From SFLA01 sp045595785 (GTDB taxonomy: Bacteria; Bacillota; Clostridia; Oscillospirales; CAG-382), in NCBI GenBank assembly GCA_045595785.1, contig JAZOBE010000045.1:62001-126000 (forward strand): a DNA stretch of 64,000 bases, in the 5' to 3' direction. Each line of letters begins with the position of its first letter. Position 1 is the first letter of the stretch. Under the pieces are notes generated by a model. It searched no databases, was not told where the DNA came from, and saw only the letters and a program-made list of their open reading frames with translations. The position numbers were made by a program, and so were the translations under genes. Positions 18,776 to 26,851 of the stretch are shown here, piece by piece.

Positions 18776-18804
18776 TTGACAAAATATAGCAAAGATGCTA
18801 TAAT
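18776..18804 (+). promoter_or_regulatory. Full-consensus sigma-A promoter of the essC operon
   Basis: TTGACA (18776-18781), a 17-bp spacer and TATAAT (18799-18804): 12 of 12 consensus bases at optimal spacing. Predicted transcription start is near 18811, giving a leader of roughly 100 nt. Confidence 0.9.
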
Positions 18805-18829
18805 ATAATGTAGCAAAAAAGTAAATCTT

Positions 18830-18852
18830 GTCGGATTTTGCACAAATCCGAC
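18830..18852 (+). promoter_or_regulatory. Leader hairpin in the essC 5' UTR
   Basis: A perfect 9-bp stem (18830-18838 with 18844-18852) with a five-base loop and no following T run, so it is not a terminator. It could stabilise the mRNA or bind a regulator. Confidence 0.5.
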
Positions 18853-18918
18853 GAATTATATGCATGAGTGCTGCCAAGATATAATTTTGTAATTTATTGA
18901 ATGAAGGAGAGTGCGGTT

Positions 18919-21900
18919 TTGATAGTAACTACTATAAGCAAGGACTGCATAAACACTATCTCGCTTCCCAAAAAAGTCAAGGGACAATACTGGCTTTATG
19001 AAAAGCCAAATGATGTTGAAAATCATTTGGTGAGCATTGAGGGTATTAACAACGAATGGGTTTTGAAATCAAATCGTTCCGTTAAGGTTCTTGATGATAA
19101 CGGCAATGCGACTAAAACGGCAGTGGTGTCTCCGCTGAATATTTATGCTCTCAGCAGAACCGGCGGAGAAAAGGTGTATGTTTTTACTGAGCCTATTACG
19201 GAAGACCGTCAGACATACACCAAATATATGGTTGCGGATAATACAGATATAACCATCGGCAGATCCGAGCAAAGTGATATATGTTATCCTAACAAGGTAG
19301 TTTCTTCCAAGCATGCTACTTTGTTTTGCAGAGGCGGAAGTTGGTTTATCCAAGATACGAACAGCACCAACGGAACTTTTGTTAACGGTAAGAGCGTTGA
19401 AAACACAGAACTGAATGTCGGTGACGTTGTTTTCGTGATGGGCTTGAAGATTGTTGTCGGCAAGAATATGCTTGCCTTTAATAATCCTGATGGACAGGTA
19501 AAGGCGTCCGGCAAATTAAAGCCATTTGTAAATCAAGCCGTTGGCAGATCTGATGACGAGTATGAATACGAGCTTGCAGAAAGATCCTATTTTTACCGTT
19601 CTCCCAGGTTCAAGCGGGATATTGAAACGGCAAGCTTCAAAATAGATTCTCCTCCTACCAGTCCCGTAACCGAAGAGTTACCGTGGATCTTGGTTATGGG
19701 TTCCTCTTTGGCAATGGGTATGATGTCAATGGTAACGTTGGCGACTGCTTTGGCAAACGGCAACATCACGTCAATGGTTATGGGCTTCAGTATGCTTATA
19801 GGAACCGTATTTTTGCCTATCATAACTAAGAGCTACGAGAAGAGGCGTAAATACAGAAAAGAAGCATTGCGCCAAAAGGAATACAGAGCGTACCTTAAAA
19901 AGATTTCGGAGCAGATAAACGAAGCCTGCGCTCTTCAATCAGAGATACTTAACGAAAACCACGTTACTGTTGGTGAATGTGAAAACCGCATTCAAAACGT
20001 ACAACGTAATTTGTGGGAACGCGGCGTTGGTCAAAACGATTTTCTGGAGATTCGAGTGGGTAACGGTAACGGACTTTTGGATGCGGAACTTCATTATTCC
20101 GAGCGGAGATTCACCATTGAAAAGGACAAGCTGCAGGATGAGCTGTACGCTTTGTGTGAAAAAGAAAAAACTCTCCAGAACATTCCCATTACATATTCTT
20201 TGTACGATAATTTTGTATCCGGCGTAATCGGTGAGCGTAAACAGGTGGTTGATTTTGCCAAAGGCATTATCATTCAATTGGCGGCTTTATACAGTTATGA
20301 TGAAGTAAAGTTTGTATTTGTTTACGACGAAAAGGAAGATTCGGAATTCAACTTTGTTAAATGGCTTCCTCACGTGTGGAGCGATGATGAGAAATTCCGA
20401 TTCATAGCTACCAATCCTAATGAGGTAAAAGAGGTTTCCGCTTATCTTGAAAAAGTGATTGAGGTCCGTGAGAGCCTGAATGCTACCGAGCTTGAGGATG
20501 AAAAGCCTTATTATATAGTATTTTCAATGAGTAAATCTTTGTCAGTAAGAGCAGAGATGATTAAAAAAATACTGGCAAACAAAGACAACATCAAGATGAG
20601 TGTAGTTACCTTCTATGATGAACTCAAGGATTTGCCCAAAGAATGCTCAATGGTCGTTCAGCTTGACGGAGAAACGGGTAAGCTGTTCGATAAAAACGAT
20701 ATTTCCGGCAAGCGTACTGAGTTTAAGCCTGATATTTCATTGACGGCAGACCCGTTAGAGCTCAGTATTAAGCTTGCAAACATTTCCTTGGATAATACGG
20801 CGAATAATTACAAGCTTCCCAATATGATCACGTTTTTGGAAATGTTCGGAGTAGGCAAGGTAGAGCATTTGAATGCGCTTACCAGATGGAAGGAAAACGA
20901 CCCCACTAAATCCCTTCAGGCGGCTGTCGGTGTGGATACGTACGGTGAAATATTTAATCTTGACCTTCACGAAAAATTCCATGGTCCTCACGGCTTGGTA
21001 GCCGGTATGACCGGTTCCGGTAAGTCCGAGTTTATAATCACTTATATTTTATCTTTGGCTATCAATTATCATCCCGATGAGGTTGCGTTTATTCTTATTG
21101 ACTACAAAGGCGGCGGTATGGCAAAGTCATTTGAACATCTGCCTCACGTTGCGGGAATAATTACCAATCTTGACGGAGCTGCTATTAAGCGTTCTCTCGT
21201 TTCTATAGAAAGTGAGCTTAAACGCAGAGAAGCTATTTTTGCTGCGACGAGCAAAAAAGTCGGTGTCAGCAATATTGATATTTATAAATATCAAAAGCTT
21301 CACCGTGAAGGAACCGTGTCTGAGCCTTTGCAGCATTTGTTTATAATTTCGGATGAGTTTGCGGAATTGAAAACTCAGCAGCCGGAGTTTATGACACAGC
21401 TTGTTAGCGCCGCACGTATCGGCCGAAGCCTTGGCGTACATCTTATATTGGCTACACAGAAGCCCAGTGGTGTTGTTGACGATGAGATCTGGAGTAACAG
21501 TAAGTTCAGAGTATGTCTTAAGGTTCAGGAAAGAGCTGACAGTATGGATATGCTCAAGCGTCCCGATGCTGCTGCATTAACGGATACGGGCCGCTTCTAT
21601 CTGCAGGTCGGTTATAACGAGCTGTTTGAGCTGGGCCAGTCCGCATGGGCAGGCGCAACATATCAGCCTGCCGACAATGTGGTTAAGGAAAAGGATAACA
21701 GCGTTGTTGTTATTGATAAAAACGGACACCCTATAAGACAGGTTAGGTTTGATAAAAAACGTTCGATGTTCGGAAGCGAGAAAAAACAGCTGGACGTTAT
21801 CACCGAGTATCTGCGTAATATAGCAGAGGAAGAGAATATACACATCAAACCGTTGTGGTTGGAGCCGATACCCGCAAATATTCTGTTGCATGATGTAAGA

Positions 21901-23478
21901 GAAAAATACAACGCGGTTTCGGAAAAATTCAATTTGAATCCTGTTATCGGCGAATACGATGATCCTGTTCATCAGCGCCAGTGCGTATTCCGCTTACCGC
22001 TTTCCGCAGAAGGTAATGCGGTAGTATACGGAACGGCAGGAAGCGGAAAGACTACCTTCCTCAACGCAATGGTATATTCGCTTATCAACGAGCATACTCC
22101 GGAAGAGGTCAATATTTATCTTTTGGATTTTGCCTCTGAAACGTTGCGAGCTTTCTCGAAGGCTCCTCATGTCGGCGATGTTATACTGTCCTATGAATCA
22201 GAAAAGGTCAGCAATTTGTTCAAAATGCTTCAGAGCGAAATGGCAAAAAGGAAAAAGCTGTTTGCCGATTACGGCGGGGACTATGCATCTTACATTAAGT
22301 CTTCGGGCAAGACCTTGCCCTCCATTGTTGTTGCAATTAACAACTTTGCGGCGTTTACCGAGATTTACGAGGAAAAAGAAGAGGCTGTTTCGTATCTTAC
22401 ACGAGAAGGTACGAAATACGGAATATATTTCGTTCTCACTGCTGTCGGAACCGGCGCTGTCAGATTTAGACTTCTGCAGAATTTCAAGCAGCTTATAGCA
22501 CTTCAGCTTAATGATGAGACCGATTATTCGTCAATATTCAGAAAGACTGACGGACTGTTCCCCTCTAAGTACAAGGGCAGAGGCTTGGTGAAGAAGGATG
22601 AACTTTACGAATTCCAAATCGCAAGTCTGACCGAGGACGGTGTTCCGTTTGCATTTATTCAGGCTGAAAGTAAAAAAGCTGCAGAGCAGTGGAGCGGCGA
22701 AACAGCTCGCAAGATACCGATATTACCCGATAAAGTAAACGAGGAGTTTTTGAACGATTATATCGATGAAAACAAAAAACTCAACGTTCCCATAGGTGTT
22801 GAAAAGAACTCCCTCCACGTGCACTACTATCCCTTCCATTCATCATATATTAATATGATAATGTCTTCGGGAACAGAGTGTCGTGATTTTGCGGCAGATC
22901 TTACGCAATTTATCGGTGCTTCAATTAAAGCAAAGGGTGTTGTGTTCGATATGCCCAACACCTTGCAAAATAGTGTCGGTGCCCTTCAGGTATATTCTAC
23001 TGCGAAAGCGTGTGAAGAGCAGGTTTCCGAACTGTTCGGAACTGTTCTTTATCGAAACAATACTTATAAGGACGCTTTGGAAAAGGGCGAAAAGATTGAA
23101 GAGTTTGACGATTTGCTGGTTATAATCAATTCGCTGTCATCACTTAAAGCGTGTCTTTCCGAGCAAGGCAAGGAAAAGCTTTCCTTGATTCTTGAAAAGG
23201 GCACGTTGGATTACAAGATAACAATTATTATAGCTGAGCAGGTCAAAAACGTTTCCTCGTTTGCATTTGAAAAGTGGTATAAAGCAAACGTTTCTGCTTC
23301 TGACGGAATTTGGGTCGGCAGCGGTATTACGGAACAGTACGTCTTAAAGGCGAATAAAACCACTTCCGAAATGCATGAGGATATAACCCCTGAGTTCGGA
23401 TATTCTTTGATAAAGGGTAAGAGCATCAGAATCAAACTGTTGAATAATAAAAAGGAGGACGACGGCGATGATGAATGA
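18919..23478 (+). CDS. essC: EssC-type T7SS ATPase (FHA, FtsK/SpoIIIE)
   Basis: The start is put at TTG 18919 because AAGGAG (18904-18909) lies 9 bases before it; ATG 18901 has no ribosome site. Numbered from 18901, there is an FHA domain at ~117-200 (IGRSEQSD, SSKHA, DTNSTNGTFVNG), two membrane helices at ~262-305, and FtsK/SpoIIIE domain 1 with Walker A GMTGSGKS (~702) and LIDYKGGGMA. Domain 2 has GTAGSGKT (~1043) and LLDFAS. A third domain (~1290-1500) lacks a Walker A motif. EssC is the membrane ATPase that drives WXG100 and effector export; the FHA domain binds phosphothreonine. The FHA domain and the upstream kinases suggest phospho-control. Confidence 0.95.
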   Translation: MIVTTISKDCINTISLPKKVKGQYWLYEKPNDVENHLVSIEGINNEWVLKSNRSVKVLDDNGNATKTAVVSPLNIYALSRTGGEKVYVFTEPITEDRQTYTKYMVADNTDITIGRSEQSDICYPNKVVSSKHATLFCRGGSWFIQDTNSTNGTFVNGKSVENTELNVGDVVFVMGLKIVVGKNMLAFNNPDGQVKASGKLKPFVNQAVGRSDDEYEYELAERSYFYRSPRFKRDIETASFKIDSPPTSPVTEELPWILVMGSSLAMGMMSMVTLATALANGNITSMVMGFSMLIGTVFLPIITKSYEKRRKYRKEALRQKEYRAYLKKISEQINEACALQSEILNENHVTVGECENRIQNVQRNLWERGVGQNDFLEIRVGNGNGLLDAELHYSERRFTIEKDKLQDELYALCEKEKTLQNIPITYSLYDNFVSGVIGERKQVVDFAKGIIIQLAALYSYDEVKFVFVYDEKEDSEFNFVKWLPHVWSDDEKFRFIATNPNEVKEVSAYLEKVIEVRESLNATELEDEKPYYIVFSMSKSLSVRAEMIKKILANKDNIKMSVVTFYDELKDLPKECSMVVQLDGETGKLFDKNDISGKRTEFKPDISLTADPLELSIKLANISLDNTANNYKLPNMITFLEMFGVGKVEHLNALTRWKENDPTKSLQAAVGVDTYGEIFNLDLHEKFHGPHGLVAGMTGSGKSEFIITYILSLAINYHPDEVAFILIDYKGGGMAKSFEHLPHVAGIITNLDGAAIKRSLVSIESELKRREAIFAATSKKVGVSNIDIYKYQKLHREGTVSEPLQHLFIISDEFAELKTQQPEFMTQLVSAARIGRSLGVHLILATQKPSGVVDDEIWSNSKFRVCLKVQERADSMDMLKRPDAAALTDTGRFYLQVGYNELFELGQSAWAGATYQPADNVVKEKDNSVVVIDKNGHPIRQVRFDKKRSMFGSEKKQLDVITEYLRNIAEEENIHIKPLWLEPIPANILLHDVREKYNAVSEKFNLNPVIGEYDDPVHQRQCVFRLPLSAEGNAVVYGTAGSGKTTFLNAMVYSLINEHTPEEVNIYLLDFASETLRAFSKAPHVGDVILSYESEKVSNLFKMLQSEMAKRKKLFADYGGDYASYIKSSGKTLPSIVVAINNFAAFTEIYEEKEEAVSYLTREGTKYGIYFVLTAVGTGAVRFRLLQNFKQLIALQLNDETDYSSIFRKTDGLFPSKYKGRGLVKKDELYEFQIASLTEDGVPFAFIQAESKKAAEQWSGETARKIPILPDKVNEEFLNDYIDENKKLNVPIGVEKNSLHVHYYPFHSSYINMIMSSGTECRDFAADLTQFIGASIKAKGVVFDMPNTLQNSVGALQVYSTAKACEEQVSELFGTVLYRNNTYKDALEKGEKIEEFDDLLVIINSLSSLKACLSEQGKEKLSLILEKGTLDYKITIIIAEQVKNVSSFAFEKWYKANVSASDGIWVGSGITEQYVLKANKTTSEMHEDITPEFGYSLIKGKSIRIKLLNNKKEDDGDDE

Positions 23479-23725
23479 AAAAGCATTGGTAGAAATATCA
23501 GTCCCAGCCGCCTCGCTAAAGTTTGATGTTTTTATACCTCTTGAGAGTAAAATGAGCGAGGTTGTAAAATTGGTGTCCGGCGCATTAAGCGATCTGTCTG
23601 CGGGAAAATACAAAGCAACGGATACGGCTGTCCTTTGCGATGCGGATACCGGCGCGGTGTTTGATGTTAACACCGAAATTGCAGAACTGGGAATCAAAAC
23701 CGGTTCGCGTCTTATGCTGATATAA
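23468..23725 (+). CDS. esaB: EsaB/YukD-like ubiquitin-fold protein
   Basis: An 85-residue protein with the beta-grasp pattern of EsaB/YukD (VEISVPAASLKFDVFIPLES start, acidic middle, LGIKTGSRLMLI end, where YukD proteins finish with a G..L.L strand). EsaB proteins are small cytoplasmic regulators or components of T7SSb. The start overlaps the essC stop by about 11 bp behind AAGGAGG, so the two are translationally coupled. Length matches the family (about 80 residues). Confidence 0.8.
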   Translation: MMNEKALVEISVPAASLKFDVFIPLESKMSEVVKLVSGALSDLSAGKYKATDTAVLCDADTGAVFDVNTEIAELGIKTGSRLMLI

Positions 23726-23759
23726 AACAAAATTAATATAACTCGAAAGGAGTACAATC

Positions 23760-24065
23760 ATGGGAAAAGTAATTAGTGTATCATCATTTGAGGATATGGC
23801 AAAGGCGGCTCAGAAGCTTCAGGCGCTTTCTGAAACCTATACCGAGATCTATACTCAATTGTTGCAGGAAGCCAACACTATGGGCTCCGCTTGGGAAGGC
23901 GCAGATAATCTCGCTTTCGTTGAGCAGATCAACGGCTTTACCGAGGAACTCAAAGCTATGGCAGCAAAGCTGTCTTCTGCAAGTCAGGCACTTGACAAGC
24001 AGAGAGCAAATTACGTTGCTCGTCAGGACAACAACATTACCCAGGTTAAAAAACTTGTAAACTAA
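23760..24065 (+). CDS. WXG100 protein (EsxA-like)
   Basis: A 101-residue helical hairpin with the WEG turn (GSAWEGADN) at the centre, as in WXG100 secreted proteins. AAAGGAG precedes the ATG. It directly follows essC-esaB and precedes a second WXG100 gene, so the pair may form a heterodimer exported by EssC. No YxxxD/E tail is obvious at its C-terminus, whereas the neighbouring protein has one, which would fit a heterodimer with one signal-bearing partner. Confidence 0.9.
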   Translation: MGKVISVSSFEDMAKAAQKLQALSETYTEIYTQLLQEANTMGSAWEGADNLAFVEQINGFTEELKAMAAKLSSASQALDKQRANYVARQDNNITQVKKLVN

Positions 24066-24087
24066 TTGGTTGAAAGGAGAACATATC

Positions 24088-24396
24088 ATGGCAGGTAACA
24101 GCATTAGAGTTAATACAGATCAAGTAGCTCAGATCGCAACCAATATCGAAAATCTTAACAAAAGATTGACCGAAGAGCTTACTAACAGCAAGGCTACAAT
24201 TGATCAGCTGGCAAACGTATGGGAAGGCGAAGCAGCACAGGCTACTATTTCTTCCTTTGATGAATTTGCAGCAAAATTTTTCCAGAATTACGAGGACGTA
24301 ATTACTCAGTACGTACAGTTCCTCAGAACAAACATTGAGCAGGGCTATTTCGACACCGAAACTCAGAATATCGGCCTTGCAGACGCATTTAAATAA
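24088..24396 (+). CDS. WXG100 protein with YxxxE export motif
   Basis: The start is ATG 24088 behind GAAAGGAG (the in-frame TTG at 24070 lacks a site). The 102-residue product has a central WEG turn (VWEGEAAQ), and its C-terminal helix carries YFDTE, a YxxxD/E-type T7SS signal. It ends in the tail LADAFK, shared in form (LADQFK) with the WXG100 protein at 28868. It is the last gene before a terminator, so essC, esaB and two WXG100 genes form a compact unit. Confidence 0.92.
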   Translation: MAGNSIRVNTDQVAQIATNIENLNKRLTEELTNSKATIDQLANVWEGEAAQATISSFDEFAAKFFQNYEDVITQYVQFLRTNIEQGYFDTETQNIGLADAFK

Positions 24397-24421
24397 TTTA
24401 ATACATTTTTTCAAGTAAAAA

Positions 24422-24458
24422 GAGGGGCGTTTGGTTTGTCCCAACTGCCCCTCGTTTT
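24422..24458 (+). terminator. Intrinsic terminator after the essC-WXG100 unit
   Basis: A 7-bp GAGGGGC/GCCCCTC stem (24422-24428 with 24447-24453), with an inner TTGG/CCAA extension, is followed by GTTTT. Confidence 0.85.
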
Positions 24459-24511
24459 ACATTCCTTATTTTGAAAACTGTTCCGTTAGCGGATTTATAT
24501 ATGGTGATGTT

Positions 24512-25216
24512 ATGAAAAAAACATTATTTCTTTTAGTATTGATATTTATAACGATTGGAGCGTGCGGATGTATGGATAAAAGCAGTAACAAAACGAATCG
24601 TCAAGAGACTGACCAGGAGTATATATTGTTGATGAAAGATTATATTCAAGACAAGTATTCTATAACCGTTGATGCTGTAGAGCACATTTTTCCTCAGGAC
24701 GGTATAAATACTGCACTTAAAGAAAATATTCTTGTCGTTAAAGATTCAAACGGTGTTATCTCTAATATAAAAGCAAGATTGAGTACACCATATAATTTTT
24801 ATGATGATTATGTTGAATCTTGCACAGCTGCGAATATTCAGGCAGAAATTGATATATCTTTTTTGGATAATGCGAAAATTTACGTGGTAGTAAATAATGC
24901 TAATATAGAGATGATTGATACGTCTCCTTCCAACATTGATTATGTGACCTTTGTTTCTACCGTTACTGGAATGCCTGATGATGCTATACTAAAGAATTTG
25001 TATGAGGTTTATGATCGTCTCCATCAAAAAGGATATGAAAACGTAGGTTTTTTAGTTGGGTTTACTGATGGTTCTTCTGAATTCGAGAAAGCGGTTGAAA
25101 ACTATATGGTTTACGGCAAATCTGATTGGGATTCTTATTCCGGTGAGGTCTTTGCTGAGCTGTATGTTACCGACAAAGGACTTTCCTTCGAAGAGTTTAA
25201 GGGAAGAGTTAATTGA
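24512..25216 (+). CDS. Lipoprotein, candidate immunity protein for the adjacent lipase
   Basis: The start is ATG 24512 (MKKTLFLLVLIF); upstream in-frame codons would run into the terminator. A signal peptide ends in a GACGC lipobox, so the ~234-residue protein should be anchored outside the membrane. The rest is alpha/beta with no recognised domain. It directly precedes, by about 20 bp, the putative T7SS lipase. In Staphylococcus aureus the reverse-architecture lipase TslA is neutralised by TilA lipoproteins encoded beside it. By analogy this may be the immunity protein; sequence relation to TilA was not tested. A weak TTGAAA/TTTATA pair (24471-24499) could be its promoter. Confidence 0.6.
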   Translation: MKKTLFLLVLIFITIGACGCMDKSSNKTNRQETDQEYILLMKDYIQDKYSITVDAVEHIFPQDGINTALKENILVVKDSNGVISNIKARLSTPYNFYDDYVESCTAANIQAEIDISFLDNAKIYVVVNNANIEMIDTSPSNIDYVTFVSTVTGMPDDAILKNLYEVYDRLHQKGYENVGFLVGFTDGSSEFEKAVENYMVYGKSDWDSYSGEVFAELYVTDKGLSFEEFKGRVN

Positions 25217-25237
25217 GAAATATGAAGGCGGGGTAGC

Positions 25238-26581
25238 ATGTTATCAAGTTACACTGATTACCAAAATAATTTATTAAATAGACTTGCCTATTGTGATTTA
25301 AAGCATGGTACGTGGCAACCTGGCATGGATCTGCTGACAGTTCTTAGAGCAAACGGGTATACTCAACTTGCCGATGAATTGAAGGCGGCGGGTATTACGG
25401 GACTAAAAATCAGGGACTACGTGAACAATAATGACGATAGCGGTTTTGTCGCTATCGCATTTGAGGATATTTATTCCGGCGATCGCGGCATGTCTTTTAG
25501 AGGCACCGAAAACCTTGATAAAATAGGATCTGATATTTGTGGGATTATTGGCGGAGGCAAAGAAGCAGATGCTGCGGTGAATAGTCAAATCGATATGATT
25601 GACAACGTCTCGACTGCTGTTACCGGCGATTCCGACCAAGCGCAAGAAGCAATAGCTTTTTATGAAAAAAATCGTTCTGAAGATGGAAAGAATTATTTAT
25701 ACGGTCATTCTAAAGGCGGTGAGTTGGCAGCGGAAGTTTTCGCCGAACATCATGACGAAATCCAGCAGGTTCATGTTATTAATCCCCAGCCTATCAATTG
25801 GGCTTCTTTGAGCGAAGAGCAGAGAGAGGCTTTTAATAGTGGAAAGTTTGATGCTATTGTAATAAACGGAGACCTTGTATGGTTGCTGGGCGGAGTTCCA
25901 TATCCGGTTCGAATTGTTGAAAACAATAATACTTGTGAAGGTTTTTTCGGTCCTCACGAATTAGTATCAGCAACTTATGATCCGATTACCGGGGAAGCTG
26001 TTATCGAAGATGAACCGTATAAAGAATATATGGGTCAAGGTTTGGTTGGACTGGTTGCGTGTATAGTTATTTCGACAATACAAGCAGGCTATTCTTTAGG
26101 CGTCGAAGCTTGGTCTTTAATAGTGGAAGGCTACAAGTTTTTCACAGAAGATATTCCGGAAGCGATACAAAAGTTTTATGACGCAATTGTTGCTACCTAT
26201 GAGAAGGTCAAGGACTTTATTAGCGGCGTGAAAGATAATATAAAAGAGTTTATAATTACGGTGGGAAAGTCTGTTAAAGCTTGGTACAACAACAATCTTA
26301 ACTATGGCTACAAATACGCAACGTCCAATCCTCAGGTCGTAGTTGATACATACAAGCTGAAAGAGTATGCCCAAAGGCTGTGGACAGTAAACTCTCGTAT
26401 CGGAAAGCTTGACGGCAGACTTGACTCGTTATACTGGGAAGTGGGACTGCTTGATTTGTGGGATCTTATGAAGGCAGATCTGTTGACCGGCTACAGTTGG
26501 AGATTGCAACGCGCAGCCAATTATTTAAATGATACTGCTTTTGATTTCGAAAGAGCCGAAACCGAGCTTAGCGGAATCTAG
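25238..26581 (+). CDS. Putative T7SS lipase effector, reversed domain order
   Basis: A 447-residue protein without a signal peptide. The N-terminal ~270 residues form an alpha/beta hydrolase of DUF2974/Mbeg1-like type, with nucleophile Ser158 in GHSKGG and candidate acid Asp212 (NGDLVW) and His240 (GPHEL). Residues ~270-365 are amphipathic or hydrophobic helices. The last ~85 residues form a helical module (VVDTYKLKEYAQR start) that recurs at the N-terminus of the protein encoded at 26851. An enzyme at the front and a helical targeting module at the back is the TslA-like arrangement of T7SSb lipases, opposite to LXG toxins. A lipoprotein gene precedes and a small helical gene follows. Confidence 0.75.
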   Translation: MLSSYTDYQNNLLNRLAYCDLKHGTWQPGMDLLTVLRANGYTQLADELKAAGITGLKIRDYVNNNDDSGFVAIAFEDIYSGDRGMSFRGTENLDKIGSDICGIIGGGKEADAAVNSQIDMIDNVSTAVTGDSDQAQEAIAFYEKNRSEDGKNYLYGHSKGGELAAEVFAEHHDEIQQVHVINPQPINWASLSEEQREAFNSGKFDAIVINGDLVWLLGGVPYPVRIVENNNTCEGFFGPHELVSATYDPITGEAVIEDEPYKEYMGQGLVGLVACIVISTIQAGYSLGVEAWSLIVEGYKFFTEDIPEAIQKFYDAIVATYEKVKDFISGVKDNIKEFIITVGKSVKAWYNNNLNYGYKYATSNPQVVVDTYKLKEYAQRLWTVNSRIGKLDGRLDSLYWEVGLLDLWDLMKADLLTGYSWRLQRAANYLNDTAFDFERAETELSGI

Positions 26582-26596
26582 CAAGGAGGAGAAAAT

Positions 26597-26851
26597 ATGG
26601 ATGCAAAAGCAAGAAGCGAGCTTGCTTCTATAAAAGCAGAACTTAATTCAATTATCAGTGAGTTGGAAAGCATTTCCGGAGGTGTACGGCGTGATTTTGT
26701 CGGCATCGGAAATGACAAATGTGCTGATTGTATCGATAGAGTTTTGAGTCAGTATTATTATGTCAGACGAAAGCTCAATAATCTCGACACTTCCACTGTT
26801 ACCGAAACATATGCCAGAGCTCATGGCGGTGGCGGGGGAGGTTCATTTTAA
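26597..26851 (+). CDS. Small helical protein, candidate effector partner
   Basis: An 84-residue protein: a long helical N-terminus (SELASIKAELNSIISELESI), a short Cys-x-x-Cys (KCADC) turn, a second helix and a Gly-rich GGGGGS tail. It lies between two genes that carry the same helical targeting module, is preceded by AAGGAGG, and its stop overlaps the next ATG (TAATG). T7SSb toxins usually need small alpha-helical partners (Lap-type) to be exported; this gene has the right size, fold and place. No W-x-G motif is present. Confidence 0.6.
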   Translation: MDAKARSELASIKAELNSIISELESISGGVRRDFVGIGNDKCADCIDRVLSQYYYVRRKLNNLDTSTVTETYARAHGGGGGGSF

